Below are positions 8,355-17,231 of a stretch of 53,230 nucleotides of DNA, piece by piece. Under the pieces are notes generated by a model that did not search any database, was not told where the DNA came from, and saw only the letters and a list, made by a program, of their open reading frames with translations. Location: assembly GCA_018816735.1 (NCBI GenBank), contig JAHIVH010000118.1, forward strand, positions 1 to 53,230. Reading direction: 5' to 3'. Position numbers and translations under genes: made by a program. Positions within the stretch are counted from its first letter, which is position 1. Each line of letters starts with the position of its first letter. Origin of the DNA: Pseudomonadota bacterium. GTDB lineage: Bacteria; Desulfobacterota; Desulfobacteria; Desulfobacterales; JAHIVH01.

Positions 8355-11348
8355 ATGACCGAAGAGATGACCTCAAAAGCTGACCGGATATCTACACCCG
8401 TGAATATCGTTGTGGCAGGAGCGGGCATCACCGGTATACGGACGGCAATCGATTTTGCAGCATCAGGCTATAAGGTGCTTCTGGTGGACAAAGCCATGCA
8501 TGGCGGAGGCATTTTAACCCGTCTCGATCATCAGTTTCCCAATGACCATTGCGGCATGTGCCGGATGCTCCCCATGATTGACAGAGGAACGGACAAGGAG
8601 ACTTGCCTTCGAAGAGGTCTGTTCCATGAAAATATTTTGACCTGCTATTCAACGGAAGTCGTAGCCGTGGATGGAAAAGCTGGCGATCTCGCTGTCAATC
8701 TTTCTGTTGTGCCCACGGGTGTTGATAAAACAAGGTGTTCGGGATGCGGCGAATGTGAACGGGTGTGCCCGGTCATGGTGCCGGATCATTTTAATGGGGA
8801 TTGGGTGAACCGGAAAGCGATTTTTCTCCCCACCCCCCACCTGTCCCCGGATAGCCGCGTGATCGACTGGCAGGCCTGCACATCCTGCGGGGCATGTGTG
8901 GAAGTCTGTCCCACACATGCGATTACCCTGAATGGAGAAAGAGAACAGGTAGAATTAAAAGGCGTTTATGCGGTTGTGCTTGCCCGGGGTGTAAATCTCT
9001 ATGATCCAGCCCTGACAGATGTTTATGGATATGGCGTGCTTCCGAATGTGGTCACGGCAACAGATTTCGAGCGGATCATGAGCAGCAGTGGACCGTATCA
9101 GGGAGAGATGATGCGGCCGTCTGACGGCAAACCCATCAAAAAAATCGCCTGGATTCAGTGCGTGGGGTCCAGAAACGTCATGATCGGTGCGGATTTCTGT
9201 TCCAGTGTGTGCTGCATGTTTGCCGTAAAAGAGGCGATTCTCGCCAAACAAAAAATGGGGAAAGAGAGTGATGCGGTCATTTTTTACATGGACATGCGCA
9301 CCTTTGGCCGGGACTTCCAGCGTTACAAGGATGAGGCTGAAAATGTTAAAGGCATCCGATTCGTTCGGATGCGGGTTCACAGCATTCAGCTTCATGAAAA
9401 TACCGATGACCTTCTGATCAGCTATGTGAATAAAGACGGCGAACAGGTGGATGAGATATTTGATCTGGTGGTCTTATCCACCGGCAGAAAAAAGGACTTC
9501 CTCACCTGTGACTGGGCCGAAGCAGATGGGGTGTTTCAGGTGGATCGATTACCCGGATTTAAAGACATCGCTGATTCCGTTGTGGGGGCATCGGCCATCT
9601 CCGAACAAGTGCTGCGGATGATTCATCAACAGAACCTTAAGCCCGATAAAAACGAATCTGACCATTCTCCGGATATATCGTTCGTCGAAAGGCGGCCTTC
9701 ATATATAACGGTTCTATGCGATTGCAACACATCGCTGTCAAACCCTATTGATTTTCAAAAACTGGAGAATACTATTCACGCCCTTTCTTCCGGTCATCAG
9801 ATTCTCCGTGTGGAACAGGCCTGCTCAAAAGAAGGATGGCAGACCATCCGGAAGGCGATAATGGACGGCCAGGCAAACCGATGCCTGATCATGGCCTGTG
9901 ATGCAGCAGTTGATTTTTCCCGGAAACGTGAATTTACAAATGAATTGGGGTTCCCCGTTTCCTTTGTTGATTTATTGGACGTGGTTTCTCTGGTTCGGCG
10001 ATTTCAGGAAGGGGAGGATGCCACAGATACGGTTTCAAAAGAAGTGTTCATGAGGCTCAACCGACTGGGGACGCGCTCATACGCCTCACCACTAAAACAG
10101 GCACAGGTAAAAACCGTGCTGGTGATAGGTGGCGGGCCTGCCGGTCTTCAGGCTGCGAGTGTCCTTGCCGCCCATGGGTTTACCGTTAAACTGGTCGAAA
10201 AAACAGATCGACTGGGAGGCAAACTGGCGCAGATCGAAGAAAGCGATCTGAAACAACATGTTGAGAAAATGCTTGCAGGGGTAAACAAAAATCCGCAAAT
10301 TGATGTTTACCTGGAAACGGAAGTCATACAAACATCGGGCCGGCCTGGGGTCTGTATGACCAAGCTGAAGCATGCATCCGGAGAGACCCGCATCATTCAT
10401 CATGGGGCGACGATTCTTGCCACAGGCGGAAAAGAAGTAGATACTTCTGCATCTGTTGTCTCCGAATCCCATGAACGGATCATCACCGGTTTTGATATGG
10501 ACGCCATGCTGAAAGCAAATGATTCGGATCTGGTGAAAGGCCCGGTTTCGACCGTTGTCATGATCCAGTGTGTGGGGTCTCGACAGGAACCCAACAACTA
10601 TTGCAGCCGGATCTGCTGCCTGAAATCCTTGAAAAACGCGATCAGGATAAAGGACCTTCACCCGGAAACGGACATTTATATCTTCTACCGGGACATCATG
10701 ACCTACGGGAATTCTGAAATCCTTTATACGGAAGCGAGAAAGAAAGGGGTCCTTTTTATCCCGTTTGATACGGACAACCCGCCTCGAATCAATATGGCGT
10801 CAGGTGCAATTATCATAGAAGGAGATGATCCCTTCCTGGGAGAGCCTGTTCAGATTAAGGCGGACTGGCTGGCCCTTGCTACCGGAGTGATGCCCAATGA
10901 TGTGTCGGACTTGAAACAGGTATTTTCATTTGAGACCACCCAAGATGGGTTCATTCAAGAGGCAGACAGCAAGTGGCGGCCGGTGGATACGGAAAGAGTT
11001 GGTGTTTTTGTTTGCGGTCTTGCAAGAACACCTGCCCGGCTGGATGAAGTACTGCTGGAAGCCAATGCCGCTGCCCAGCGAGTGTTGACCCTTCTTGAAA
11101 AAGATCATACCTCCTATTCACCGGTCACCGCAAGGGTGCGAAATGCCATCTGTTCGGTGTGTGGAATCTGCATTGAGGTATGTCCTTATCAGGCAAGATA
11201 TATGGATGAAGACAGGCGTGTGGTCCATGTGGATAATCTGGCCTGCCAGGGATGCGGTACCTGCGCTGCGGAATGCCCTAACAACGCAACGGTTCTTGGA
11301 GAATATGAAGATCATGGCGTGATGAGCATGATAGAGTCGTCATTATAG
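8355..11348 (+). CDS. hdrA: Tandem (double) HdrA-like flavoprotein
   Basis: I start this at ATG 8355, one base after the previous stop; an open frame extends further upstream (8160) but would overlap that gene. The 997 residues contain two HdrA-type halves. The first: VNIVVAGAGITGIRTA, DHCGMCRMLP, CSGCGECERVCP, CTSCGACVEVCP, IQCVGSRN, FCSSVCCMFAVK. A linker with VLCDCNTSLSN follows. The second: VLVIGGGPAGLQAASVL, IQCVGSRQ, YCSRICCLKSLK, then two ferredoxin motifs, CSVCGICIEVCP and CQGCGTCAAECP. Double HdrA of about this size resembles BamE of the class II benzoyl-CoA reductase complex (recalled from the literature, not searched). Together with the HdrD-like gene that follows, it recalls the BamD-BamE pair; no BamB-like tungsten subunit is in the window. 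Confidence 0.85.
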   Translation: MTEEMTSKADRISTPVNIVVAGAGITGIRTAIDFAASGYKVLLVDKAMHGGGILTRLDHQFPNDHCGMCRMLPMIDRGTDKETCLRRGLFHENILTCYSTEVVAVDGKAGDLAVNLSVVPTGVDKTRCSGCGECERVCPVMVPDHFNGDWVNRKAIFLPTPHLSPDSRVIDWQACTSCGACVEVCPTHAITLNGEREQVELKGVYAVVLARGVNLYDPALTDVYGYGVLPNVVTATDFERIMSSSGPYQGEMMRPSDGKPIKKIAWIQCVGSRNVMIGADFCSSVCCMFAVKEAILAKQKMGKESDAVIFYMDMRTFGRDFQRYKDEAENVKGIRFVRMRVHSIQLHENTDDLLISYVNKDGEQVDEIFDLVVLSTGRKKDFLTCDWAEADGVFQVDRLPGFKDIADSVVGASAISEQVLRMIHQQNLKPDKNESDHSPDISFVERRPSYITVLCDCNTSLSNPIDFQKLENTIHALSSGHQILRVEQACSKEGWQTIRKAIMDGQANRCLIMACDAAVDFSRKREFTNELGFPVSFVDLLDVVSLVRRFQEGEDATDTVSKEVFMRLNRLGTRSYASPLKQAQVKTVLVIGGGPAGLQAASVLAAHGFTVKLVEKTDRLGGKLAQIEESDLKQHVEKMLAGVNKNPQIDVYLETEVIQTSGRPGVCMTKLKHASGETRIIHHGATILATGGKEVDTSASVVSESHERIITGFDMDAMLKANDSDLVKGPVSTVVMIQCVGSRQEPNNYCSRICCLKSLKNAIRIKDLHPETDIYIFYRDIMTYGNSEILYTEARKKGVLFIPFDTDNPPRINMASGAIIIEGDDPFLGEPVQIKADWLALATGVMPNDVSDLKQVFSFETTQDGFIQEADSKWRPVDTERVGVFVCGLARTPARLDEVLLEANAAAQRVLTLLEKDHTSYSPVTARVRNAICSVCGICIEVCPYQARYMDEDRRVVHVDNLACQGCGTCAAECPNNATVLGEYEDHGVMSMIESSL

Positions 11349-11375
11349 ATAATTTATTGATTGGATGTCGTTATT

Positions 11376-12608
11376 ATGGGAACAGACACGGAAACCAAAA
11401 GAAAACAATCAGCTGTCAAGGAAAAAGCACCACTAAGACCGGTTGAAAGCCCCATGGATATATGCCTGGGGTGCGGGACCTGCTCGGCAGGGTGCGCCAT
11501 GACCGGTGTGGACGGATTTGACCCCAGAAAGATTGTGAGAAAAGTCCTCATGGGACGAGACGCTGAACTGGTTGGGTCCAAGCTTCCCTGGATCTGCACC
11601 ATGTGCGGCAAGTGCGAGCATGCCTGCCCCATGGGCATCAATATCGTGAACATGATACGGACCCTGAGAGGCATGGTCGACCGGGACAAGGTGCCGGGAA
11701 TGATCCAAAAAGGTGTGGAGCTGTGCCTGGAAACCGGTAACAACCTGGGGCTTCCTGCCGAGGATTTTACATTCATTATTGAGGATGTGGCTGCAGAAAT
11801 GGCCGAAGAACCCGGCTTTGAAGGTTTTACCGTGCCCATTGACAAAAAGGGTGCCAACCTTCTTCATACGCTTCATAACAAACTGGTAAATACCCAGAAC
11901 GAGGATCTGGTCCACTGGTGGAAAATTTTCCACATGGCCGGAGAAGATTTCACCATCCCCAGTGAAAACTGGGAAGGAGTCAACTGGGGCCTGTTTTCCG
12001 GTGATGATGAATCGATGAAAATCGTTGTGGGACGAATCGTCGAGCATATGGACCGGCTTGAGATCAAAAATCTCATGTACCCGGAGTGAGGGCACGCCTA
12101 TATGGCGACCCGGTCAGGGTTGCTCAAATGGTATCCTGAGTTTTTCGACAAATACGGCGCGTTCACGGTATTTGATCTTCTGGTTGACTACATCAAATCC
12201 GGCCGCATCAAACTGGACAAGTCCCGGTTCCCCATGCGGGCAACCTATCATGATCCGTGCAACTATGGCCGGAAATCCGAAGAAAAATTCGGTCATGGCT
12301 ACTACGACGAAGCCCGGTTTGTGCTCGACAATTGCCTGGAGGACTGGGTGGAACTTTTCCCCACACGGGCCAATGATTTCTGCTGCGGTGGCGGTGGCGG
12401 CGCACTTTTAACACCTTATCAGGATGCGCGCGTCCACTATGCCAGAAGGAAAATGGAACAGATCAAGCGAACCGGTGCCGAACTTTTGGTCCTTCCCTGC
12501 CACAGCTGCCACGGCCAGATCAAGGCCGTAAAGGAAACTTATGGCATGCCCGATCTGGAGGTGAAATATCTTTGGGAGGTCGTGGCCGAGGCGCTGGTAA
12601 TAGAGTAA
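11376..12608 (+). CDS. HdrD/DsrK/BamD-like Fe-S protein with probable selenocysteine (UGA at 12087-12089)
   Basis: Two open frames (to 12089, and from 12102) lie in the same frame, separated only by TGA plus four codons (GHAY). Read through, they give one 410-residue protein: C30/C33/C36/C40 and C74/C77/C80/C84 ferredoxin clusters, a degenerate first CCG domain ending in LMYPE-U-GHAYMATRSG, and a complete second CCG domain (DPCNYG, NDFCCGGGGG, LPCHSCHG). TmcB/DsrK/HmcF-type relatives usually read E-C-G-H-A at this spot, so UGA replaces a conserved Cys (Sec238). A SECIS-like hairpin lies at the right distance (separate entry). A TTG start at 11361 is possible; ATG 11376 is preferred. Alternatives are a recent nonsense mutation or sequencing error. 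Confidence 0.8.
12104..12124 (+). promoter_or_regulatory. Putative bacterial SECIS element
   Basis: Directly after the in-frame UGA, bases 12105-12111 (GCGACCC) pair with 12117-12123 (GGGTTGC), giving a 7-bp stem with one G-U pair; an eighth G-U pair is possible (12104/12124). The apical loop is GGTCA (12112-12116). The loop begins 23 nt after the UGA, inside the 16-37 nt window described for bacterial SECIS, and it has G in its first two positions as the consensus asks. E. coli fdhF has a comparable GGUC-type loop. A second, closer hairpin (12096-12107, CGCC/GGCG with loop TATAT) is too near the UGA to be the SelB site. Confidence 0.65.
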
Positions 12609-12611
12609 GGA

Positions 12612-13688
12612 TTAATCACAACACGCGCACTTACTGTCACTGCAATTTTTGCATATCAGATGCATGTGTTCGCAGAAGCCGATGCGATAGATGCTTCTCT
12701 TGCAGGATTCGCAAACAAGAGGGTCCATGGATTTTGTGATGGGGTTGTAAGTCATGAGGAGGTCTTTTTTTCGATGGCCGCTTTTTGCATGAAAATGGAT
12801 GCGGATCGCTGGTGTCCTCACCATGAGAACAGTGGAAAGGGATGTGCGTATTTTAATACTGTATTTGTTTAGGAGGTCTTTTTTCTTAATGGCAAGTTCC
12901 TGAGGGATCAGAGCTATTTTTCCTTCCCGGTCGCTTCGTCCCTGTTGAGATAAAACCGATCGTGTCAGGCTTTGTTTCATCTCATCTGTGAGCGCCTGAT
13001 AGTAGTCCTCAAGGCTTCTGGTATCCCGGGCAAACCGTCGGTTCATACTCTTCTGAAAGTCGTTTGTCTTTTCCGCCACTTTCTCTGAAATATAAGGCCG
13101 GGAGAAAGCCATCAACCGGTCAACGTCTTTCTTGCTGAAAGCATGGAGACTGTCTCCGGGAAAAGTTTTTTCCTGGTTACCAATCAGCTTTTCCAGTTCA
13201 GGCACAAACGCACCTGTCTCTTCATTCAGGGCAATGGTCACCAGCCCTTCCTTTTGCTCATCGCTTTGAGCCAGGTATCTTGCGGTCATCAGGATATAGC
13301 CGGTTCTGAACTCGGCAACAGATGTGATACGGCCAGTTGATTTTGTGAATTTGAATTGGTCGTTGATCAGGTTGTCAAAACCGCTTTTTTTCAGATAATG
13401 AAATTTTAACTCGCATTCAGCTATGGCCGGTCTTGAACCGGAAATGACAAGTGCCCGGTCAAGCAGGTGAGACCCGAAATGAACCGGATAAAGATTGGTT
13501 CCCGGCGTTGCTTCTGTCACGACACCGATATATTCCTCGACATCCATGGCTTCGGCCAGTTCCTTTGGCATCAGGATGTTCACACCGGGATTTCCTTTTT
13601 CAACCAAGGCACCGTTGTCTTGAAGAAATCTTAAGACAAATTCAACCAGAGGTGCATCCGGTCCGGAGAATATCTGGCTAAAGTTCAT
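12612..13688 (-). CDS. Zinc-ribbon protein paired with the SNF2 helicase (function unknown)
   Basis: Starting at ATG 13688 (MNFSQIFSG), 358 residues. The start overlaps the last codons of the helicase gene by 11 nt, so the two are coupled; an upstream start at 13733 would overlap more. The C-terminal 35 residues hold a cysteine/histidine cluster, CESCKRSIYRIGFCEHMHLI then CKNCSDSKCACC, consistent with one or two zinc ribbons. The remainder (LMPKELAEAMDVEEYIG; a helical segment SMNRRFARDTRSLEDYYQALTD) matches nothing I can name. Genes of this kind beside SNF2 helicases suggest a dedicated partner, perhaps for nucleic-acid recognition. Its stop is 3 nt from the end of the convergent selenoprotein gene. 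Confidence 0.7.
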   Translation of the reverse strand: MNFSQIFSGPDAPLVEFVLRFLQDNGALVEKGNPGVNILMPKELAEAMDVEEYIGVVTEATPGTNLYPVHFGSHLLDRALVISGSRPAIAECELKFHYLKKSGFDNLINDQFKFTKSTGRITSVAEFRTGYILMTARYLAQSDEQKEGLVTIALNEETGAFVPELEKLIGNQEKTFPGDSLHAFSKKDVDRLMAFSRPYISEKVAEKTNDFQKSMNRRFARDTRSLEDYYQALTDEMKQSLTRSVLSQQGRSDREGKIALIPQELAIKKKDLLNKYSIKIRTSLSTVLMVRTPAIRIHFHAKSGHRKKDLLMTYNPITKSMDPLVCESCKRSIYRIGFCEHMHLICKNCSDSKCACCD

Positions 13689-16032
13689 ACATGTCTCCAA
13701 ACAGTTTGTCGTCAAGTTCTCTTGTTTTTTCATATCCGGATTTGGCTCTTTTCATGCGTGTGCCCAGACTGTCAAAGGCTTTTTTCCGTTCCGCCTCCGA
13801 AGGAGCGTTGATCCAGATATCATAAATGATATCCTCAAATTCCTGTTCACCTCGAATCCGGCCGACGATCATGTCAATTTCACCGATCACCATTTCAAAC
13901 ATATTTATTTTGCGATCCAGGATATCGAGAATATAATCTTCCACGCTGCCTGACGCACAGAGGTTGAAAATACGGACATCTTTTTCCTGACCGATTCTGT
14001 GAATACGGCCAATGCGTTGTTCGATTTTCATGGGATTCCAGGGCAGATCATAATTCACCATGCGACTGCAGAACTGTAGGTTCCGGCCCTCGCCACCTAT
14101 TTCCGTCGTGAGCAGTACCTGTTTTTCATTTGAGAACGCCTGAATTTCCTGATCCTTGCGGGCATTATTCATGCTGCCATGAAAAAGAGCAAAGGAAATG
14201 CCATGCCATTCAAATAACTCAGTGAGGTGTTCAAGGGTACCAATATATTTCACAAAAACGATAATTTTTTCCCGGGAGGTTTGAACCAGTTTCAATAAGG
14301 CTTTGTTTTTCGGCGTATCCAGGTTGGTGTGGCAGAGATTTTTGATGGCACGCAGTTCTTTTTCATGTTTGAGCAAATATAAATTGTTCACGAGCATTTT
14401 TGATATGGTTTTTTCAAGGGCCGTCGGGGAGGACCCGGCCTGGGCCAATAGATTCTTGGTGACAATGCTTTGGCCTTTTCCGCCGTTGTTCAATTCCCTG
14501 GCCAGCAATTGCAGCCTTTCATAAAGCTGTTGATCCGTTTTTGAGGCAGGGATTCGAACTGTTTCTGCAAATCGGGCTGGAATCTTGATACCTGCCAGGG
14601 AACGTGTATTCCGGATCATCACTTCGCTGAGCAGTTCTTTTAACAGGGATCGGTTTTTGGGGTCTGTGGGATCGCCCTTGGTCATGAATTTTTCCCGAAA
14701 AGAAGACGCTGTTTCCAACTGGCCCGGTTTGAGCAAGGTAATGAGGTTGTAGAGTTCCATGAGATTGTTTTCCACAGGCGTGGCTGTCAGAAGGAGGATG
14801 AACCTTTTTTTCAGATCATTGACAAGTTTCCAGTTTAATGTGGTGCGATTCTTGAGGTGATGGGCTTCATCAATGATAATCATGTCATAGGATTTGCCGG
14901 TGACCATGGCATAATTCTTTTTGGATTTTGCCTGATTGATGGACGCAAGTACAAAGGGCGCTTCCCAGAAAGCATCTCCTTTTTGCCTGAAATCAGGGTC
15001 ATCCGTGGACGGAACCTCTATATTGAATTTGGATTTTAGCTCTTCTTTCCATTGACTGACAAGCGGTGTCGGGGTCAGGATCAGACCGGTCTTTACCATC
15101 CCCCTTTTTATATATTCACTGAAAACGATCAGCGCCTCAATGGTCTTTCCCAGACCAACTTCATCAGAAAGGAGTGCCCTGCCTCGAAAACGCTTGAGAA
15201 CCTTTCGGGCGGTCTCCTCCTGATACCACAGCGAACGGATGTTGGTAAGCGTGGTTAGGCAAATCAGATTTTCAAAAGATTCCTGAAAACGGATTTGATG
15301 ACTTAATAGGGTCAGATCATATTTTGTGATACCCACAGATAAAGGATTCAGGAACGGTTCATAAAACGAGTCCATATCCAGTTTAAAATCAATCGGAATC
15401 TGTTGTATGGTTTTTTCAGGCTGATGCACTTTCTGCTGCACAGGCATTGGCAGATCGGGTGTGGTGTTTTGTTGCCCGGATACCTTTTTTTTCAAGGCTT
15501 TGGCAAGTGGCAGCCCGGATTTCTTTTTATTAAGAATATCTTCCGCTTTTTTTGCATTTCCGAAGTGCAGCTGATAGTCGAAATAGTTCTTGAATTCCTG
15601 TAATTCCCGTTTGACGGTGCTCTTTTCTTTAATCTCCAGACCGGTCAATAGGGCTAAAAATTCTCCCGCAAGCGCGCTACCTTCTTTGTATTGACTATAT
15701 GAGGCTGTAAATTCAAGTAAATCAAACCACATATCGGTTGAAAGCCTGCCAATGCGTTTTAGTGCTTTCAGGGCATCAAATTCCATTTGCCTGTCCTTGC
15801 TTGCGGAACCAATGTACCCCAAACTCATGATTGTTTCATAATCATCAGGATTGATTTTGTATGCTTTTTTGATGTTTATGCATGCTTTCTCCAAGTTGCC
15901 GTTTTTAGCAAAGAGTATTGCCTGTTCGCAATATATAACCCCGCGATACTGGGTAAATGCCATTTGTTGGCCTATTTTCTTCTTCTTGGCTTTTCTTTTT
16001 GCTTTCTGTTTTTCGGTCTTTGATTTTGCCAA
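13678..16032 (-). CDS. TPR-SNF2 family DEAD/DEAH-box helicase (RapA/HepA-like)
   Basis: This 784-residue protein begins at TTG 16032, with AGGA about 9 nt upstream. It has a very basic N-terminus (residues 1-20), a TPR-like helical region (about 30-170), then the SNF2 motor: Walker A LLSDEVGLGKTIEA (about 288-300), DEAH (388-391), LLLTATPVENN, and C-terminal motifs GGEGRNLQF and EQRIGRIHRIGQ. SNF2 enzymes translocate on double-stranded DNA and remodel protein-DNA complexes. No nuclease or methylase domain is visible. Placed with a zinc-ribbon partner next to Wadjet, a phage- or plasmid-defence function is plausible, but it is not DrmD by any feature I can see. A transcription-recycling role like RapA is the alternative. 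Confidence 0.85.
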   Translation of the reverse strand: MAKSKTEKQKAKRKAKKKKIGQQMAFTQYRGVIYCEQAILFAKNGNLEKACINIKKAYKINPDDYETIMSLGYIGSASKDRQMEFDALKALKRIGRLSTDMWFDLLEFTASYSQYKEGSALAGEFLALLTGLEIKEKSTVKRELQEFKNYFDYQLHFGNAKKAEDILNKKKSGLPLAKALKKKVSGQQNTTPDLPMPVQQKVHQPEKTIQQIPIDFKLDMDSFYEPFLNPLSVGITKYDLTLLSHQIRFQESFENLICLTTLTNIRSLWYQEETARKVLKRFRGRALLSDEVGLGKTIEALIVFSEYIKRGMVKTGLILTPTPLVSQWKEELKSKFNIEVPSTDDPDFRQKGDAFWEAPFVLASINQAKSKKNYAMVTGKSYDMIIIDEAHHLKNRTTLNWKLVNDLKKRFILLLTATPVENNLMELYNLITLLKPGQLETASSFREKFMTKGDPTDPKNRSLLKELLSEVMIRNTRSLAGIKIPARFAETVRIPASKTDQQLYERLQLLARELNNGGKGQSIVTKNLLAQAGSSPTALEKTISKMLVNNLYLLKHEKELRAIKNLCHTNLDTPKNKALLKLVQTSREKIIVFVKYIGTLEHLTELFEWHGISFALFHGSMNNARKDQEIQAFSNEKQVLLTTEIGGEGRNLQFCSRMVNYDLPWNPMKIEQRIGRIHRIGQEKDVRIFNLCASGSVEDYILDILDRKINMFEMVIGEIDMIVGRIRGEQEFEDIIYDIWINAPSEAERKKAFDSLGTRMKRAKSGYEKTRELDDKLFGDMYEL

Positions 16033-16291
16033 AGCGCTTTCCTGATTGTTTTATTGATTGCTCATTCGTTTTCCCACCATTTTTCGCCCATGGACAGATG
16101 ACAATACGAATATCCCTGACTTGTTCGATCAAATAATTAAAATATAAAAATAAACATAAATACAGAATGGATGTCAATATGGATTAATCGATATTTAGAG
16201 GGGGCAGGCTATTTATGAAAATATCTTGTATGGCCATAACCACCATGATATGGAAAATTGAAGAATAACGGTTTTAAAAATGGAGAACCTC

Positions 16292-17224
16292 ATGCCCAGA
16301 ACCAGAAGAATGGTTATTCAGGGAGTGCCCGGCATATATCATGTCATCTCCCGGACCACGTTACCCGGCCTGCCATTTAAGGATGCGGACAAGGATATGC
16401 TGCTTTCTATCATCAAAAAATACAGCGCCCTGTTTTTCGTGGAGATTTTAGGGTTTTCCCTTATGGGGAACCATTTTCACCTGGTGGTCAACATGATGCC
16501 GGAAGACCGTTTTACGAATGAGGATCTGATCAAACGGCTTCGGAATCATTACGGCGGGGATTTCAACCCGGCTGAAAGCCGTATCCCCGATTATAAAGAA
16601 AAACTATGTAGTCTCGCCCATTTCATGAAAGAGATCAAGCAGGCTTTCTCCGTGTATTTTAACCGCGCCCATAAACGCAGAGGAACCCTCTGGGGAGAAA
16701 GGTTTAAGAGCGTGATTGTGGAAAAAGGGGCGGCCTTGATCAATTGTCTGGCCTATGTGGAACTGAATCCCATCCGGGCGGGACTGGTGAAGAAACCGGA
16801 GGCTTACAAATGGAATTCTATAGGGTATCATGTCCGGACTGGCAATGCCGGTAAATTTCTTTCAATGGATTTCGGCGTCCTGGAATTAAGAGGAGAAAAT
16901 GCAGAAGAATGCATACGGAAGTACCGTGAATATGTGAATGAGGCCGGCGCGGTTGGCCGCCCGGACACACCGGACGTCAGGAAAATTCAGAGAAGTGTTA
17001 TCAGAAAAGCACGAAAGAAAAACTTCAAACCCACACGGGTAGAGCGTTTTCTAACCCGAAACCGGTATTTCACCGACTCCGGCGTGATCGGCAGCAAGGC
17101 CTTTGTGTCAGATAAGTTCGATGAATTTCAGGAAGTGTTTCAAAATCCCGGTAAGCGCAAACCCAAGCCTATTAAAGGATTGGACGGCGTATATTCGTTG
17201 AAACGGTTGAGTGAAGTGATATAG
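16292..17224 (+). CDS. REP-associated tyrosine transposase (RAYT, Y1/HUH family)
   Basis: I start at ATG 16292 (MPRTRRMVIQG), since GGAG lies 6 nt upstream, rather than at 16280; 310 residues. Features of the Y1 transposase (IS200-like) domain are the N-terminal GVPGIYHVISRT, the HUH motif in MGNHFHLVV (about residues 67-75), and LAYVELNPIRAGLV, characteristic of single-copy RAYTs. A longer basic C-terminus (KARKKNFKPTRVERF) follows. RAYTs act on REP palindromes elsewhere in the genome and are usually not autonomous IS elements; I saw no clear terminal palindromes here. The gene is convergent with jetD (7 nt apart) and splits the helicase pair from Wadjet. Confidence 0.85.
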   Translation: MPRTRRMVIQGVPGIYHVISRTTLPGLPFKDADKDMLLSIIKKYSALFFVEILGFSLMGNHFHLVVNMMPEDRFTNEDLIKRLRNHYGGDFNPAESRIPDYKEKLCSLAHFMKEIKQAFSVYFNRAHKRRGTLWGERFKSVIVEKGAALINCLAYVELNPIRAGLVKKPEAYKWNSIGYHVRTGNAGKFLSMDFGVLELRGENAEECIRKYREYVNEAGAVGRPDTPDVRKIQRSVIRKARKKNFKPTRVERFLTRNRYFTDSGVIGSKAFVSDKFDEFQEVFQNPGKRKPKPIKGLDGVYSLKRLSEVI

Positions 17225-17231
17225 TTACCGT

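Noticed and set aside
12087..12101. TGA as an ordinary stop with a second gene starting at 12102
   Set aside because: The second frame has no RBS of its own, lacks an N-terminal domain, and both parts together make one complete CCG protein with a SECIS hairpin. I keep a nonsense mutation as a fallback.
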